A stretch of 33,057 nt of DNA from an uncultured Collinsella sp. (GCA_900545835.1 URBB01000005.1:1-33057), one strand, 5' to 3'; shown: positions 22,858 through 30,547, counted from the first letter of the stretch. The notes: generated by a model not told the origin, from the letters alone. Translations and numbers: made by a program.

Positions 22858-23394
22858 ATGTCTAAGCGTTGGTACGTCGTTCACACTTACTCCGGATACG
22901 AGAACCGCGTAAAGTCCGATCTCGAGCATCGTATCGAGACCATGGGCATGCAGGACCGTATCTTTGATATCGAGATTCCTATGGAGCGCGTCACCGAAAT
23001 TAAAGAGGGTGGCAAGCGCGAGACCAAGGATTCCAAGATCTTCCCGGGTTATGTCCTGGTCCGCATGGAGATGGATGACGATGCTTGGACGTGTGTTCGC
23101 AACACGCCCGGCGTCACCGGTTTCCTAGGCGGCAACGGCAAGCCCGCTCCGCTTTCCCGCGACGAGTACAACAAGATGACTCGTCGTCCCGGTAAGGGCG
23201 ATTCGCCCAAGCGCACCTCGGTTGATATTCAGGTCGGCACGTCCGTCCGCGTCACCGATGGCCCGCTTACCGACTTTGATGGCAAGGTCTCCGAGGTTAA
23301 CACCGAGGCTGGCAAGCTCAAGGTCACGCTAATGATCTTTGGCCGCGAGACGCCGGTCGAGCTCGACTTTAACCAGGTCGCTGTCATCGCTTAA
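22858..23394 (+). CDS. nusG: Transcription termination/antitermination factor NusG
   Basis: A 178-residue protein that binds RNA polymerase and links it to Rho or the ribosome. The NGN domain begins RWYVVHTYSGYENRVK and contains SKIFPGYVLVRM and VRNTPGVTGFLG. The C-terminal KOW domain is at about 125-178 (GTSVRVTDGPLTDFDGKVSE, then LKVTLMIFGRETPVELDF). Length and order are standard. It is followed by a 120-nt gap before rplK, in which no clear terminator is visible. Confidence 0.97.
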   Translation: MSKRWYVVHTYSGYENRVKSDLEHRIETMGMQDRIFDIEIPMERVTEIKEGGKRETKDSKIFPGYVLVRMEMDDDAWTCVRNTPGVTGFLGGNGKPAPLSRDEYNKMTRRPGKGDSPKRTSVDIQVGTSVRVTDGPLTDFDGKVSEVNTEAGKLKVTLMIFGRETPVELDFNQVAVIA

Positions 23395-23514
23395 GTTTTC
23401 GTCCGTTCGCGCGAGCGTGCTTCTTCTGTGACTGCTCATCTCAGGAGTGCTTCTAACACGTGCGTGCTTACGATATAGCAAGTACTTCACACTCGTGATT
23501 CGAAAGGAATGACC

Positions 23515-23943
23515 ATGGCTGAGAAGAAGGTTGCCAACGTCATTAAGCTCCAGATTCCTGCTGGTGCAGCTAACCCCGCTCCTCCCGTCGGCCCCGCCCT
23601 GGGCGCTGCTGGCGTGAACATCATGCAGTTCTGCCAGGCCTTTAACGCCGAGACGCAGGACAAGAAGGGCGACATCATCCCCGTTGAGATTTCTGTCTAC
23701 GAGGATAAGTCCTTCTCCTTCATCACCAAGACCCCGCCGGCGGCTCACCTCATCAAGAAGGAGCTGAACCTCAAGTCTGGTTCCGCTAAGCCCCAGGCCG
23801 ACAAGGTTGGTCAGCTCTCCCAGGAGCAGCTCACCAAGATCGCCGAGATCAAGATGCCGGACCTCAATGCCAACGACATTGACGCCGCCAAGAAGATCAT
23901 CGCCGGTACCGCCCGTTCCATGGGCGTCACCATCGCTGAGTAG
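23515..23943 (+). CDS. rplK: 50S ribosomal protein L11
   Basis: A 142-residue protein that binds the GTPase-associated centre of 23S rRNA. It contains IKLQIPAGAANPAPPVGPA near the N-terminus and ends GTARSMGVTIAE. ATG 23515 was chosen over ATG 23509 because the ribosome site GAAAGGA (23502-23508) touches the earlier ATG but has proper spacing to the later one; L11 proteins typically start MA and have about 141 residues. Confidence 0.97.
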   Translation: MAEKKVANVIKLQIPAGAANPAPPVGPALGAAGVNIMQFCQAFNAETQDKKGDIIPVEISVYEDKSFSFITKTPPAAHLIKKELNLKSGSAKPQADKVGQLSQEQLTKIAEIKMPDLNANDIDAAKKIIAGTARSMGVTIAE

Positions 23944-23961
23944 CGATTTCTTATGGTAACG

Positions 23962-24047
23962 ACGGGTGCTCCGACCGGGGTGCCCGTTAAATGTGTGCAA
24001 TAGGGCACACGATACGATGTGGGAGGGCTCACGCCCGTTTAACCACA
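23962..24047 (+). promoter_or_regulatory. Structured rplK-rplA spacer, possible L1 autoregulatory site
   Basis: Three stems occur in the spacer: ACGGGTGCTCC/GGGGTGCCCGT (23962-23972 and 23977-23987, three G-T pairs), GTGTGC/GCACAC (23993-23998 and 24005-24010), and a compound one with TGTGG/CCACA (24018-24022 and 24043-24047) enclosing GGGC/GCCC (24025-24028 and 24033-24036). The last has an asymmetric internal loop and ends at the rplA ribosome site AGGAGG (24047-24052). It may mimic the rRNA site of protein L1. Confidence 0.4.
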
Positions 24048-24060
24048 GGAGGTAATGCAC

Positions 24061-24768
24061 ATGGCTAAGCATGGTAAGAGCTATAACGCCGCTGCCGAGA
24101 AGATCGACCGCGCCACGCTCTACACCCCCCTTCAGGCTGCCAAGCTCATCAAGGAGCTCGACACCGCCAAGTTCGACGAGACCGTCGAGGCTCACTTCCG
24201 TCTGGGCATCGATACTCGTAAGGCTGACCAGAACATCCGTGGTTCCATCTCCCTGCCCCACGGCACCGGCAAGACCGTTCGTGTTGCCGTCTTCGCCGAG
24301 GGCGAGAAGGCCCGCGAGGCTGAGGCTGCCGGCGCCGACATCATTGGTTCCGACGAGCTCGTCGCCCAGATTCAGAAGGGCGAGATCAACTTCGACGCCG
24401 CTATCGCTACGCCGAACATGATGGCCAAGGTTGGCCGCATCGGTAAGATCCTTGGTCCCCGTGGCCTCATGCCGAACCCCAAACTCGGCACTGTGACCAT
24501 GGACGTCGCCAAGATGGTCTCCGAGCTCAAGGCTGGCCGCGTTGAGTACCGCGCCGACCGCTACGGCATCTGCCACGTGCCCCTGGGCAAGAAGTCCTTC
24601 TCTGAGCAGCAGCTCGTCGAGAACTACGCTGCCCTGTACACCGAGATCCTGCGCGTCAAGCCCTCTTCTGCTAAGGGCAAGTACGTCAAGTCCATCTCCG
24701 TGTCTTCCACCATGGGCCCTGGCGTCAAGGTCGATCCCGCTGTCCAGCGTGACTTCCTGGCTGAGTAA
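24061..24768 (+). CDS. rplA: 50S ribosomal protein L1
   Basis: A 235-residue protein of the L1 stalk that also represses its own mRNA in many bacteria. It shows the family sequence GPRGLMPNPKLGTVT (about 140-155) and ends with the KYVKSISVSSTMGPGVKVD region. ATG 24061 lies 8 nt after AGGAGG; ATG 24055, also in frame, would be too close. A strong terminator follows, and rplJ-rplL are not downstream here. Confidence 0.97.
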   Translation: MAKHGKSYNAAAEKIDRATLYTPLQAAKLIKELDTAKFDETVEAHFRLGIDTRKADQNIRGSISLPHGTGKTVRVAVFAEGEKAREAEAAGADIIGSDELVAQIQKGEINFDAAIATPNMMAKVGRIGKILGPRGLMPNPKLGTVTMDVAKMVSELKAGRVEYRADRYGICHVPLGKKSFSEQQLVENYAALYTEILRVKPSSAKGKYVKSISVSSTMGPGVKVDPAVQRDFLAE

Positions 24769-24804
24769 CTGCTAGTTACTGCCTGAGTACAGCAAGCATT
24801 GCTA

Positions 24805-24845
24805 AAGAAACCCGGTTCTGCCTTTTGCAGGACCGGGTTTCTTGC
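24805..24845 (+). terminator. Terminator of rplKA
   Basis: AAGAAACCCGGTTCTGC (24805-24821) and GCAGGACCGGGTTTCTT (24827-24843) form a 17-bp stem with one G-T pair and a 5-nt loop, 36 nt after the rplA stop. Confidence 0.88.
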
Positions 24846-24852
24846 TATCGCG

Positions 24853-24892
24853 TCAAAAGCACCACAAAGGGGACAGTGTCCTCTTTGTGGTG
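24853..24892 (-). terminator. Repeated palindromic terminator, copy 1
   Basis: CACCACAAAGGGGAC (24860-24874) and GTCCTCTTTGTGGTG (24878-24892) form a 15-bp stem with one G-T pair. On the minus strand the stem is followed by CTTTTG. It begins 1 nt after the stop of the metallophosphoesterase gene. Copies 2 and 3 lie at 27572 and 28582. Confidence 0.75.
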
Positions 24893-24893
24893 G

Positions 24894-25604
24894 TTACCAG
24901 GGTGTTCTGGCCGTTGAGGACTCGATGGCTTCGTGGCGTTTGAGCTCGCGGCGCATGGTTTGTGAGTTGAGCCAGGCTGCTTGCCAGCCGCGGATGGGGT
25001 AGTGCGTCTGGTCGAGCTCAAACTGCGTATAGCCGCAGGCGTTGATGATCGTCGTTCCACACACATGCTGACGCTCGCGCTGAAAATCGCAACCGTAGCT
25101 TTGGTGCACATGTCCGTGCACCATGTAGTCGGGATTCCAGGATTCGAGTGCTGTGTTAAAGCACTCGAATCCTCGATGCGGCAGATCGTCCAGATCACCC
25201 ATACCGGCGGCGGGTGCATGGGTAAGCAGAATGTCGCACCCGCCGACCATCCTAACCTTACGCGACAGCTTACGCATGCGCTTGGACATCTCGCGTTCGG
25301 TGTACATGTTGGCGCCGTCGCGATAACGCATGGACCCGCCAAGGCCCGCAATGCGAATCCCTCGGTACGTGTACACGCTGTCCTCTACGCAGATACATCC
25401 ACCCGGTGCATGACGTGCGTAGCGGTCATCGTGATTGCCGCGCACGTAGATGAGCGGTTTGTTGATGACCGTAACCAAAAACTCAAGATAGTCCGGGTCC
25501 AGATCGCCGGCGGACAAAATCAGGTCGACGCCCTCAAAGCGTTCCTTGCGAAAGCACTCCCAAAGGCATCGTTCTTCGGTATCGGCTATGGCAAGGATTT
25601 TCAT
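24894..25604 (-). CDS. Calcineurin-like metallophosphoesterase
   Basis: A 236-residue predicted cytoplasmic phosphoesterase. Metal motifs: GDLD (Asp34), GNHDD (56-60), LTHAP (His129) and HGHVH (163-167). The first motif, normally DxH, reads ADTEE (Asp8, Glu10), so the usual metal-ligand His is replaced by Glu. No signal peptide or membrane span is seen. The start ATG overlaps the stop of the upstream ParB/BMP gene (ATGA), so translation is coupled and a joint function is likely. The substrate is unknown; nucleotides or phosphodiesters are typical for the superfamily. Confidence 0.85.
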   Translation of the reverse strand: MKILAIADTEERCLWECFRKERFEGVDLILSAGDLDPDYLEFLVTVINKPLIYVRGNHDDRYARHAPGGCICVEDSVYTYRGIRIAGLGGSMRYRDGANMYTEREMSKRMRKLSRKVRMVGGCDILLTHAPAAGMGDLDDLPHRGFECFNTALESWNPDYMVHGHVHQSYGCDFQRERQHVCGTTIINACGYTQFELDQTHYPIRGWQAAWLNSQTMRRELKRHEAIESSTARTPW

Positions 25605-27517
25605 AGGGCAGGGACTTTCGGCTCATCGTCGAGCTGCGGAATGGTGCCTACCACGTTATCCGCCAGCCAATTCATCTCGACAATCTGCGTGCTCGGCAGC
25701 GGAGGGAAGCCTTCGATCTGTACCACGCCGTTCTGACTGTGGAGCTCGCCGCCAAAGGGGTTGATGGATCCCTCGACAATGCCGTTGCGGAGCAACTGCA
25801 CGAGTTTGCGCGTCTGGTAGGGTAGGCCCGGAGCGTAACGGATGTCGATAACGCCGGAGCTCATGCCGTACCAGTAGTTGACGGCGCGCACTTGGTTGTC
25901 ATCGCTGGTCTCGTCCCACGTGCCGTGCAGAAGGCTGCGAACGATGAGCTCGTAGTAACGGCCCCAGTTCCATACCGGCATGGCGATGCCGGTAACCTTG
26001 CCATCGACCAGGCGGTGGAGTCCGTAGGCCGTAGGGTCTTCGAGCGACTTTGACATGTCAGCGCCGGTCATGACGCTCACGCCTTCGCGGCACATGGCCT
26101 CGGCGAGACCGCCGGCGGGCACATCGCCCCAGGTGAGGATAATTTGCGCGCGGGGGTCGAGCAGCGAGGCACCGATGGCAAAGGCATTGATCTCGCTGAG
26201 CGCGCCGGATGCGAAGACCGACGCGTGGTAGCCGATGCGATGGTTGTCCGCCATGCTGGCGGCAAGGGCGCCCAGGAGGAACTTGGCCTCGTACATCTTG
26301 CCAAAGTACGAACGGACGCTTTGGTGGGGAAGGCCGATAGAGCAGTTAAGGAACCGAACCTGGGGATACTCAACGGCAGCTCTGAGCGTGTATTCCATCA
26401 GGCGGTGCGAGGTCGAGAAGATGACGTTGTCTCCATGTTTGACAGCCGTTTCTACGGCGGCGTAGAACACGTCCGGATCGTGACAGTCTTCGAACGCCTC
26501 GGTGCGCACGATACCGTCAAAGTGCTCATCGAGATACTGACGTCCTTGGTCGTGCAGACTGTCCCAGCTCGACGCCGCACAGGGGAACTCATGGATAAAG
26601 GCGATACGCAGGGGGTTGGCCGCCGAATAGACAGTCTTGCCCATAAAGAAGTTGAGCACGCCGGAGGTGGACTTGGCGGGCGACTCCTCCTCATCGACGC
26701 TCGGCGCTTCGACAAGATCGACCTTGTCCTCGTCGTTTTTGCCGGCAATGACCAGCTCGCGCCAGATCTTGCACAGGCGGTTTACGACGATATCCGTTGG
26801 CGTATCCAGCAGGCGGTCCTGGTTGTACACATTGAGGTAGACGAGCATGGCGTCGGCGGGCGTAATGTCCAGGTGGTCGCCGCCTGCGCGAAGGTAGGCG
26901 CGCTTAAAGAGCAGGAAGGTGTGGCGCAGGTAGTCGACCTTTTTCTGCGGCCATTTTTCGATAAGGTTCCGACCGAGCATCTTGGCGAGCGTCTCGTAGC
27001 TTCCCTCACGCGAGAACTCGATTTCGTATAGGGGGCAGACGCGCCAAAACGCGCAGAATTCACCGTACAGGCGGCTTTCGACGGAATCCCATGTGCCGGG
27101 GTAGAGACGGGTGACCTTGGCCGAAACCGTCGGGGCGTCTAGGAATTTGAGGACACTGACGCGTTTGTTGCCTTCCTGGACATAGAACCGATGCATGAAC
27201 TCGGTGACGATGATGGGATCGCGATAGCCCTCGGTTACCTGGATGTCGTAGAGGTTGGACCACTTGCGGGCGAACTCAGTGTTAAACGGCAGCAGGGGCA
27301 TAAAGTTGCATGAAAAGGCGGACTGACGGCCTTTGGTGACTGTGCCGACGACCATTTCGAGCGGAATATCCCTTAGGCCGTCATTCTCTCGCTGACCTAA
27401 GGGGAGCTGGGCAACGAGGCTGTCGAGGTCCGTAAGGTACGGGTGCTCGCTTTGGCTGATGGCGCGACGGCGTCCCTGCTCGCCGCGCTTGCGTGCTTGA
27501 CGATAGGCCTCTTCCAT
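25601..27517 (-). CDS. ParB-like/BMP-domain fusion protein, cytoplasmic
   Basis: A 638-residue protein without a signal peptide or lipobox. Residues about 50-130 resemble a ParB/sulfiredoxin-type fold (TKGRQSAFSCNFMPLL, GYRDPIIVTEF, YVQEGNKRVSVLKFLDA, the last like the ParB GxxR motif). A helical middle region (about 160-265) and an acidic linker (EDKVDLVEAPSVDEEES) follow. The C-terminal half (about 300-610) resembles the basic membrane protein (BMP/PnrA) nucleoside-binding fold: LRIAFIHEFP, FSTSHRLMEYTLRAAVEYPQ, GALAASMADNHRIGY and ILTWGDVPAG. BMP proteins are normally exported lipoproteins, so this one is probably an intracellular ligand sensor. ATG 27517 has GGGAG upstream. Function unknown. 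Confidence 0.8.
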   Translation of the reverse strand: MEEAYRQARKRGEQGRRRAISQSEHPYLTDLDSLVAQLPLGQRENDGLRDIPLEMVVGTVTKGRQSAFSCNFMPLLPFNTEFARKWSNLYDIQVTEGYRDPIIVTEFMHRFYVQEGNKRVSVLKFLDAPTVSAKVTRLYPGTWDSVESRLYGEFCAFWRVCPLYEIEFSREGSYETLAKMLGRNLIEKWPQKKVDYLRHTFLLFKRAYLRAGGDHLDITPADAMLVYLNVYNQDRLLDTPTDIVVNRLCKIWRELVIAGKNDEDKVDLVEAPSVDEEESPAKSTSGVLNFFMGKTVYSAANPLRIAFIHEFPCAASSWDSLHDQGRQYLDEHFDGIVRTEAFEDCHDPDVFYAAVETAVKHGDNVIFSTSHRLMEYTLRAAVEYPQVRFLNCSIGLPHQSVRSYFGKMYEAKFLLGALAASMADNHRIGYHASVFASGALSEINAFAIGASLLDPRAQIILTWGDVPAGGLAEAMCREGVSVMTGADMSKSLEDPTAYGLHRLVDGKVTGIAMPVWNWGRYYELIVRSLLHGTWDETSDDNQVRAVNYWYGMSSGVIDIRYAPGLPYQTRKLVQLLRNGIVEGSINPFGGELHSQNGVVQIEGFPPLPSTQIVEMNWLADNVVGTIPQLDDEPKVPAL

Positions 27518-27571
27518 GATGTTGCTCCCTTAGTCGTTTAAACAACTATATGAACCATGGTACCACGAATG

Positions 27572-27610
27572 AAAACCACCACAAAGGTGCCTGTCCCTTT
27601 TTGGCGGGTT
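27572..27610 (-). terminator. Repeated palindromic terminator, copy 2 (degenerate arm)
   Basis: Plus-strand AAAACCACCACAAAGGTGCC (27572-27591) is nearly identical to copy 3, but the right arm (27596-27610) differs from CCTTTGTGGTGGTTT at three positions. It overlaps the stop codon of the MscS gene. On the minus strand TTTTC follows the stem. Confidence 0.65.
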
Positions 27611-28376
27611 AGGCGATGATGGGGGCGATGGCACGGATGCAGGCGTCGGCTGCCGTGAAAGTAGTGCTGTCGTCGCTGACGATAAAGATGATCTTTCCTT
27701 TGATGCCAAAGTCGCCGATTTCGCTAAAGAGTACGTAGGGCTCCTTGTCAAAGCCCGAGATGGGAAGCACGGCGGCCTTGGTGGCGCTGGTCAGCTCGTC
27801 TGCCAGCACGTCAAGGGAAGCCCACTTGGACGTGTCCTTTACGGCAACGGGCACGGCCACGCGCCCAAAGGGCATCAAATGCACGAGTGTGTTCTTGGAA
27901 ATGTTGGAGTTGGGCACAATGATGGTCTGTCCACAGGCATCCTCAATCGTTGTATGGCGCCAAGTGATGTCTTGGACCACGCCGGATACGCCGCCGACCT
28001 CGATATTGTCGCCGGGCTTGATGATGCCCATAAAGGTCACCTGCATGCCGCCGATAAGGTTTGACAGCGTGTCCTGAAAGCCGAGCGAAATGGCGATGCC
28101 GCCGACGCCAAGAGCGGCGACGAGAGCGTTTGCGTTAATGCCAAAGCAGTTGTCGAGGATAAAACTGCCGCCGATCGTCCATATGACGGCGCGCGCGATG
28201 TTGATGAAGATGCTGGATGAAGGGAGTGGGTTATCGTCGCGGTTAAGCAGGTGGCGCAGGGTCTTGGACGCGACCTTGGCGGCAACGGCGGTGCCGATAG
28301 CCAAGATACCTGCCCAGATGATGTTGTGGACCCATCGTTGTGCAAAGAAATGAAGAATTGGCTCAAACAATTCCAT
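27609..28376 (-). CDS. Small-conductance mechanosensitive channel (MscS family)
   Basis: A 255-residue membrane channel that opens on membrane tension and relieves osmotic stress. Three hydrophobic segments are visible: about 18-38, 62-80 and the pore helix around 88-120 with GVGGIAISLGFQDTLSNLIGG, the MscS TM3 signature. The cytosolic beta domain follows (IKPGDNIEVGGVSGVV, TIIVPNSNISKNTL), then the C-terminal alpha/beta part. ATG 28376 was chosen because GAGGAGG lies just upstream; ATG 28394 would contain this ribosome site in its own coding region. The gene is probably monocistronic. Confidence 0.93.
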   Translation of the reverse strand: MELFEPILHFFAQRWVHNIIWAGILAIGTAVAAKVASKTLRHLLNRDDNPLPSSSIFINIARAVIWTIGGSFILDNCFGINANALVAALGVGGIAISLGFQDTLSNLIGGMQVTFMGIIKPGDNIEVGGVSGVVQDITWRHTTIEDACGQTIIVPNSNISKNTLVHLMPFGRVAVPVAVKDTSKWASLDVLADELTSATKAAVLPISGFDKEPYVLFSEIGDFGIKGKIIFIVSDDSTTFTAADACIRAIAPIIA

Positions 28377-28419
28377 GCAGGGAAACCTCCTCATGATCGT
28401 CCAACCATGATACCCACCA

Positions 28420-28452
28420 AGAAGCCTGTCCGATCACATCGGACGGGCTTCT
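28420..28452. repeat. 15-bp stem-loop upstream of mscS
   Basis: AGAAGCCTGTCCGAT (28420-28434) and ATCGGACGGGCTTCT (28438-28452) form a 15-bp stem with one G-T pair and a 3-nt loop. No T-run follows on either strand. It may be a stability element or operator for mscS. Confidence 0.5.
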
Positions 28453-28502
28453 GTGCTTGATATAAGGTCTGCACGGCGGGCTGCAAGGCCCGGCGGTGTA
28501 GC

Positions 28503-28562
28503 TTAGCGGCGGCGCTTCCAGATCAACGCAGTGGCTAACGCAAAGTGGGGGAGTCTTTTCAT
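28503..28562 (-). CDS. Possible 19-residue small protein
   Basis: ATG at 28562 to TAA at 28503 encodes MKRLPHFALATALIWKRRR. A perfect ribosome site AAGGAG lies at 28574-28569 with a 6-nt gap. The peptide has a short hydrophobic centre (FALATALIW) and a cluster of Arg at the end. It is too short for homology judgement by eye; it could be a membrane-associated small protein, a leader peptide or chance. It sits between the ABC operon terminator and mscS. Confidence 0.4.
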   Translation of the reverse strand: MKRLPHFALATALIWKRRR

Positions 28563-28581
28563 GGCAGTCTCCTTAGTCCTT

Positions 28582-28626
28582 AACAAAAACCACCACAAAG
28601 GTGCCTGTTCCCTTTGTGGTGGTTTT
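28582..28626 (-). terminator. Repeated palindromic terminator, copy 3
   Basis: AAAACCACCACAAAGG (28586-28601) and CCTTTGTGGTGGTTTT (28611-28626) form a perfect 16-bp stem. On the minus strand it runs into TTTTTGTT, 8 nt after the stop of the ABC ATPase gene, so it should terminate the ABC operon. Confidence 0.85.
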
Positions 28627-28634
28627 CTAGGTCG

Positions 28635-29429
28635 TTAGCTCAGCAGCATGCGGTCGTTGGCGAGCTCGCCGCCCGAGACCTCCTCGAACTTCTGCAGCAG
28701 GTCGGCCACGGTGAGCGACTTTTTCTCGTCGCCGGCCACGTCGTAGATCACATGGCCCTCGTGCATCATGATCAGACGGTTGCCCAGACGGATGGCGTCG
28801 TTCATGTTGTGCGTGACCATGAGCGTGGTCAGGTGGTTCTCGTCGACGATCTCCTCGGTCAGGTTGAGCACCTTAGAAGCCGTCTTGGGGTCGAGTGCGG
28901 CGGTGTGCTCGTCGAGCAGCAGCAGGCGCGGCTTGGTGAGCGTGGCCATCAGCAGGGTGAGCGCCTGGCGCTGGCCGCCCGAAAGCAGACCGACCTTGGC
29001 ATTGAGGCGTGTGTCCAGGCCAAGGTCCAGGCGTTTGAGCAGCTCAATGTACTCGTCCTTCTCGGCCTTGGTGACGCCCCACGAAAGACCGCGACGCTGG
29101 CCGCGGCGCTTGGCGAGGGCCAGGTTCTCGGCAATCTGCATGTCGGCTGCGGTGCCGCGCATGGGGTCCTGGAACACTCGGCCCAGGTACTTGGCGCGCT
29201 GCGACTCGCTCAGACGCGAGATATCGTTGCCGTCAAGCTCAATAACGCCCGAATCGAGCGGATACACGCCGGCGATCATGTTGAGCAGCGTGGACTTGCC
29301 GGCGCCGTTGCCGCCGATCACGGTTACAAAGTCGCCGTCGTTAAGGGTGAGATCGACGCCGGTGAGTGCGCGCTTCTCGGTGACGGTGCCCTTGTTAAAG
29401 GTCTTTTTGACGTGCGAGAGCTTAAGCAT
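28635..29429 (-). CDS. ABC transporter ATP-binding protein
   Basis: A 264-residue cytoplasmic ATPase of the importer. Walker A GGNGAGKST (about 38-46), a Q-loop in VFQDPMRG, signature LSGGQRQA, Walker B LLLLDEHTAALDP and the switch His in MVTHN are all intact. ATG 29429 lies inside the end of the permease gene (8-nt overlap) with GATGAGG just upstream; longer frames upstream are in permease coding sequence. It resembles the ATPases paired with PF04392-type binding proteins (TrpXYZ-like). Confidence 0.93.
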   Translation of the reverse strand: MLKLSHVKKTFNKGTVTEKRALTGVDLTLNDGDFVTVIGGNGAGKSTLLNMIAGVYPLDSGVIELDGNDISRLSESQRAKYLGRVFQDPMRGTAADMQIAENLALAKRRGQRRGLSWGVTKAEKDEYIELLKRLDLGLDTRLNAKVGLLSGGQRQALTLLMATLTKPRLLLLDEHTAALDPKTASKVLNLTEEIVDENHLTTLMVTHNMNDAIRLGNRLIMMHEGHVIYDVAGDEKKSLTVADLLQKFEEVSGGELANDRMLLS

Positions 29430-30345
29430 CTGCCTCATCCCCCTTCGTGTAGGAGCTGCGGAGCTTATAGCGCTCCCAAACCACGGGCACGCACAGGGCC
29501 ACGGCAACGATCACGGCGGAGAGCAGCTTCATGTCGTTGGCATCCATACCCAGCTGCAGCACGATGGCGCGGATGAGGAAGTAGACCACGGAGCCAAAGA
29601 CGGCAGAGGCCAGGCGGACGGAGAACTGCGTGAGACCGCCGGGCAGCAGGCGGCCGAGCACCTCGCCGATGACGATGGCGGCAAGACCGATAACGATGGC
29701 GCCGGTGCCCATGCCAATGTCAGCGTACTTCTGGCTCTGGCAGATGAGCGCACCCGAAAGGCCGATAAGGGCGTTGGAGAGCACGAGGGCGATCATCTTG
29801 GTGGTGTTGGTGTTAACGCCCAGGGCGCGGATCATGTACTCGTTGTTACCGGTGGCACGCAACGCCGAGCCGATCTCGGTGCCAAAGAACCAGTACAGGA
29901 TGGCGACGATGGCCACGGCCAGCACAATGCCCAGGATAATGACAACAGTGGACTGCGGCAGGCCCGTCATGTTACTGACGGATGAGAAGATAGTGCCCTT
30001 GGCAAGGATGGGCGTGTTGGATTTGCCCATGATGCGCAGGTTGATGGACCACAGACTGATCTGCGTAAGGATTCCGGCGAGGATTGCGGGAATTTCAAAG
30101 ACGGTGGTCAAGATGCCCGTGACGGCGCCGGCGATGGCACCGGCGCACATGCCGGCCAGCACGGCGAGCAAGGGGTCGACGTTATTGTTGACGATGAGCA
30201 CGGCGCAGACGCAGCCGCCGAGGGCAAAGCTGCCGTCGCAGGTCATATCGGGAATGTCGAGCAGGCGGAACGTGATAAACACGCCAAGCACCATAATGCC
30301 CCAGAGGACGCCCTGCGAAACGGCGCCCTGCAATGCAATGAGCAT
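29422..30345 (-). CDS. ABC transporter permease
   Basis: A 307-residue membrane protein with about eight to nine hydrophobic segments, of the BPD_transp_2 (branched-chain amino acid/ribose-type) group. Typical sequence includes ITFRLLDIPDMTCDGSF near the N-terminus, GSALRATGNNEYMIRALGVN in the cytoplasmic coupling loop (EAA-like region) and GLAAIVIGEVLG. ATG 30345 has AGGAGG 8 nt upstream. It lies between the binding-protein gene (about 200 nt upstream, with a stem-loop in the gap) and the overlapping ATPase gene. Confidence 0.92.
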   Translation of the reverse strand: MLIALQGAVSQGVLWGIMVLGVFITFRLLDIPDMTCDGSFALGGCVCAVLIVNNNVDPLLAVLAGMCAGAIAGAVTGILTTVFEIPAILAGILTQISLWSINLRIMGKSNTPILAKGTIFSSVSNMTGLPQSTVVIILGIVLAVAIVAILYWFFGTEIGSALRATGNNEYMIRALGVNTNTTKMIALVLSNALIGLSGALICQSQKYADIGMGTGAIVIGLAAIVIGEVLGRLLPGGLTQFSVRLASAVFGSVVYFLIRAIVLQLGMDANDMKLLSAVIVAVALCVPVVWERYKLRSSYTKGDEADA

Positions 30346-30447
30346 GCTTCATACCTCCTAGGATAGGGTGGACACGTGATTTTCCATAATAGCGGTAACA
30401 ATGCATAGAAGAGCTGCGGACAGACGTTTTGTTTTACCTGAAACAAG

Positions 30448-30480
30448 CAGGGCGGACGCCGGTCTACAGCGCCCGCCCTG
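30448..30480 (-). terminator. Intercistronic stem-loop between binding protein and permease genes
   Basis: CAGGGCGGACGC (30448-30459) and GCGCCCGCCCTG (30469-30480) form a 12-bp stem with one mismatch. On the minus strand CTTGTTTC follows. It lies 68 nt after the binding-protein stop and probably reduces transcription or protects the upstream message, so that binding protein exceeds permease. Confidence 0.6.
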
Positions 30481-30547
30481 TGGCTCAGATATTGAATAAC
30501 GCGGCTAAAGCGCGAGCACGGGCTCTAGACGCATGCCGCGTATAGCA

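Noticed and set aside
28614..29576. 320-codon plus-strand frame opposite the ABC ATPase
   Set aside because: All ABC motifs are on the minus strand; the plus frame begins within the repeated palindromic terminator.
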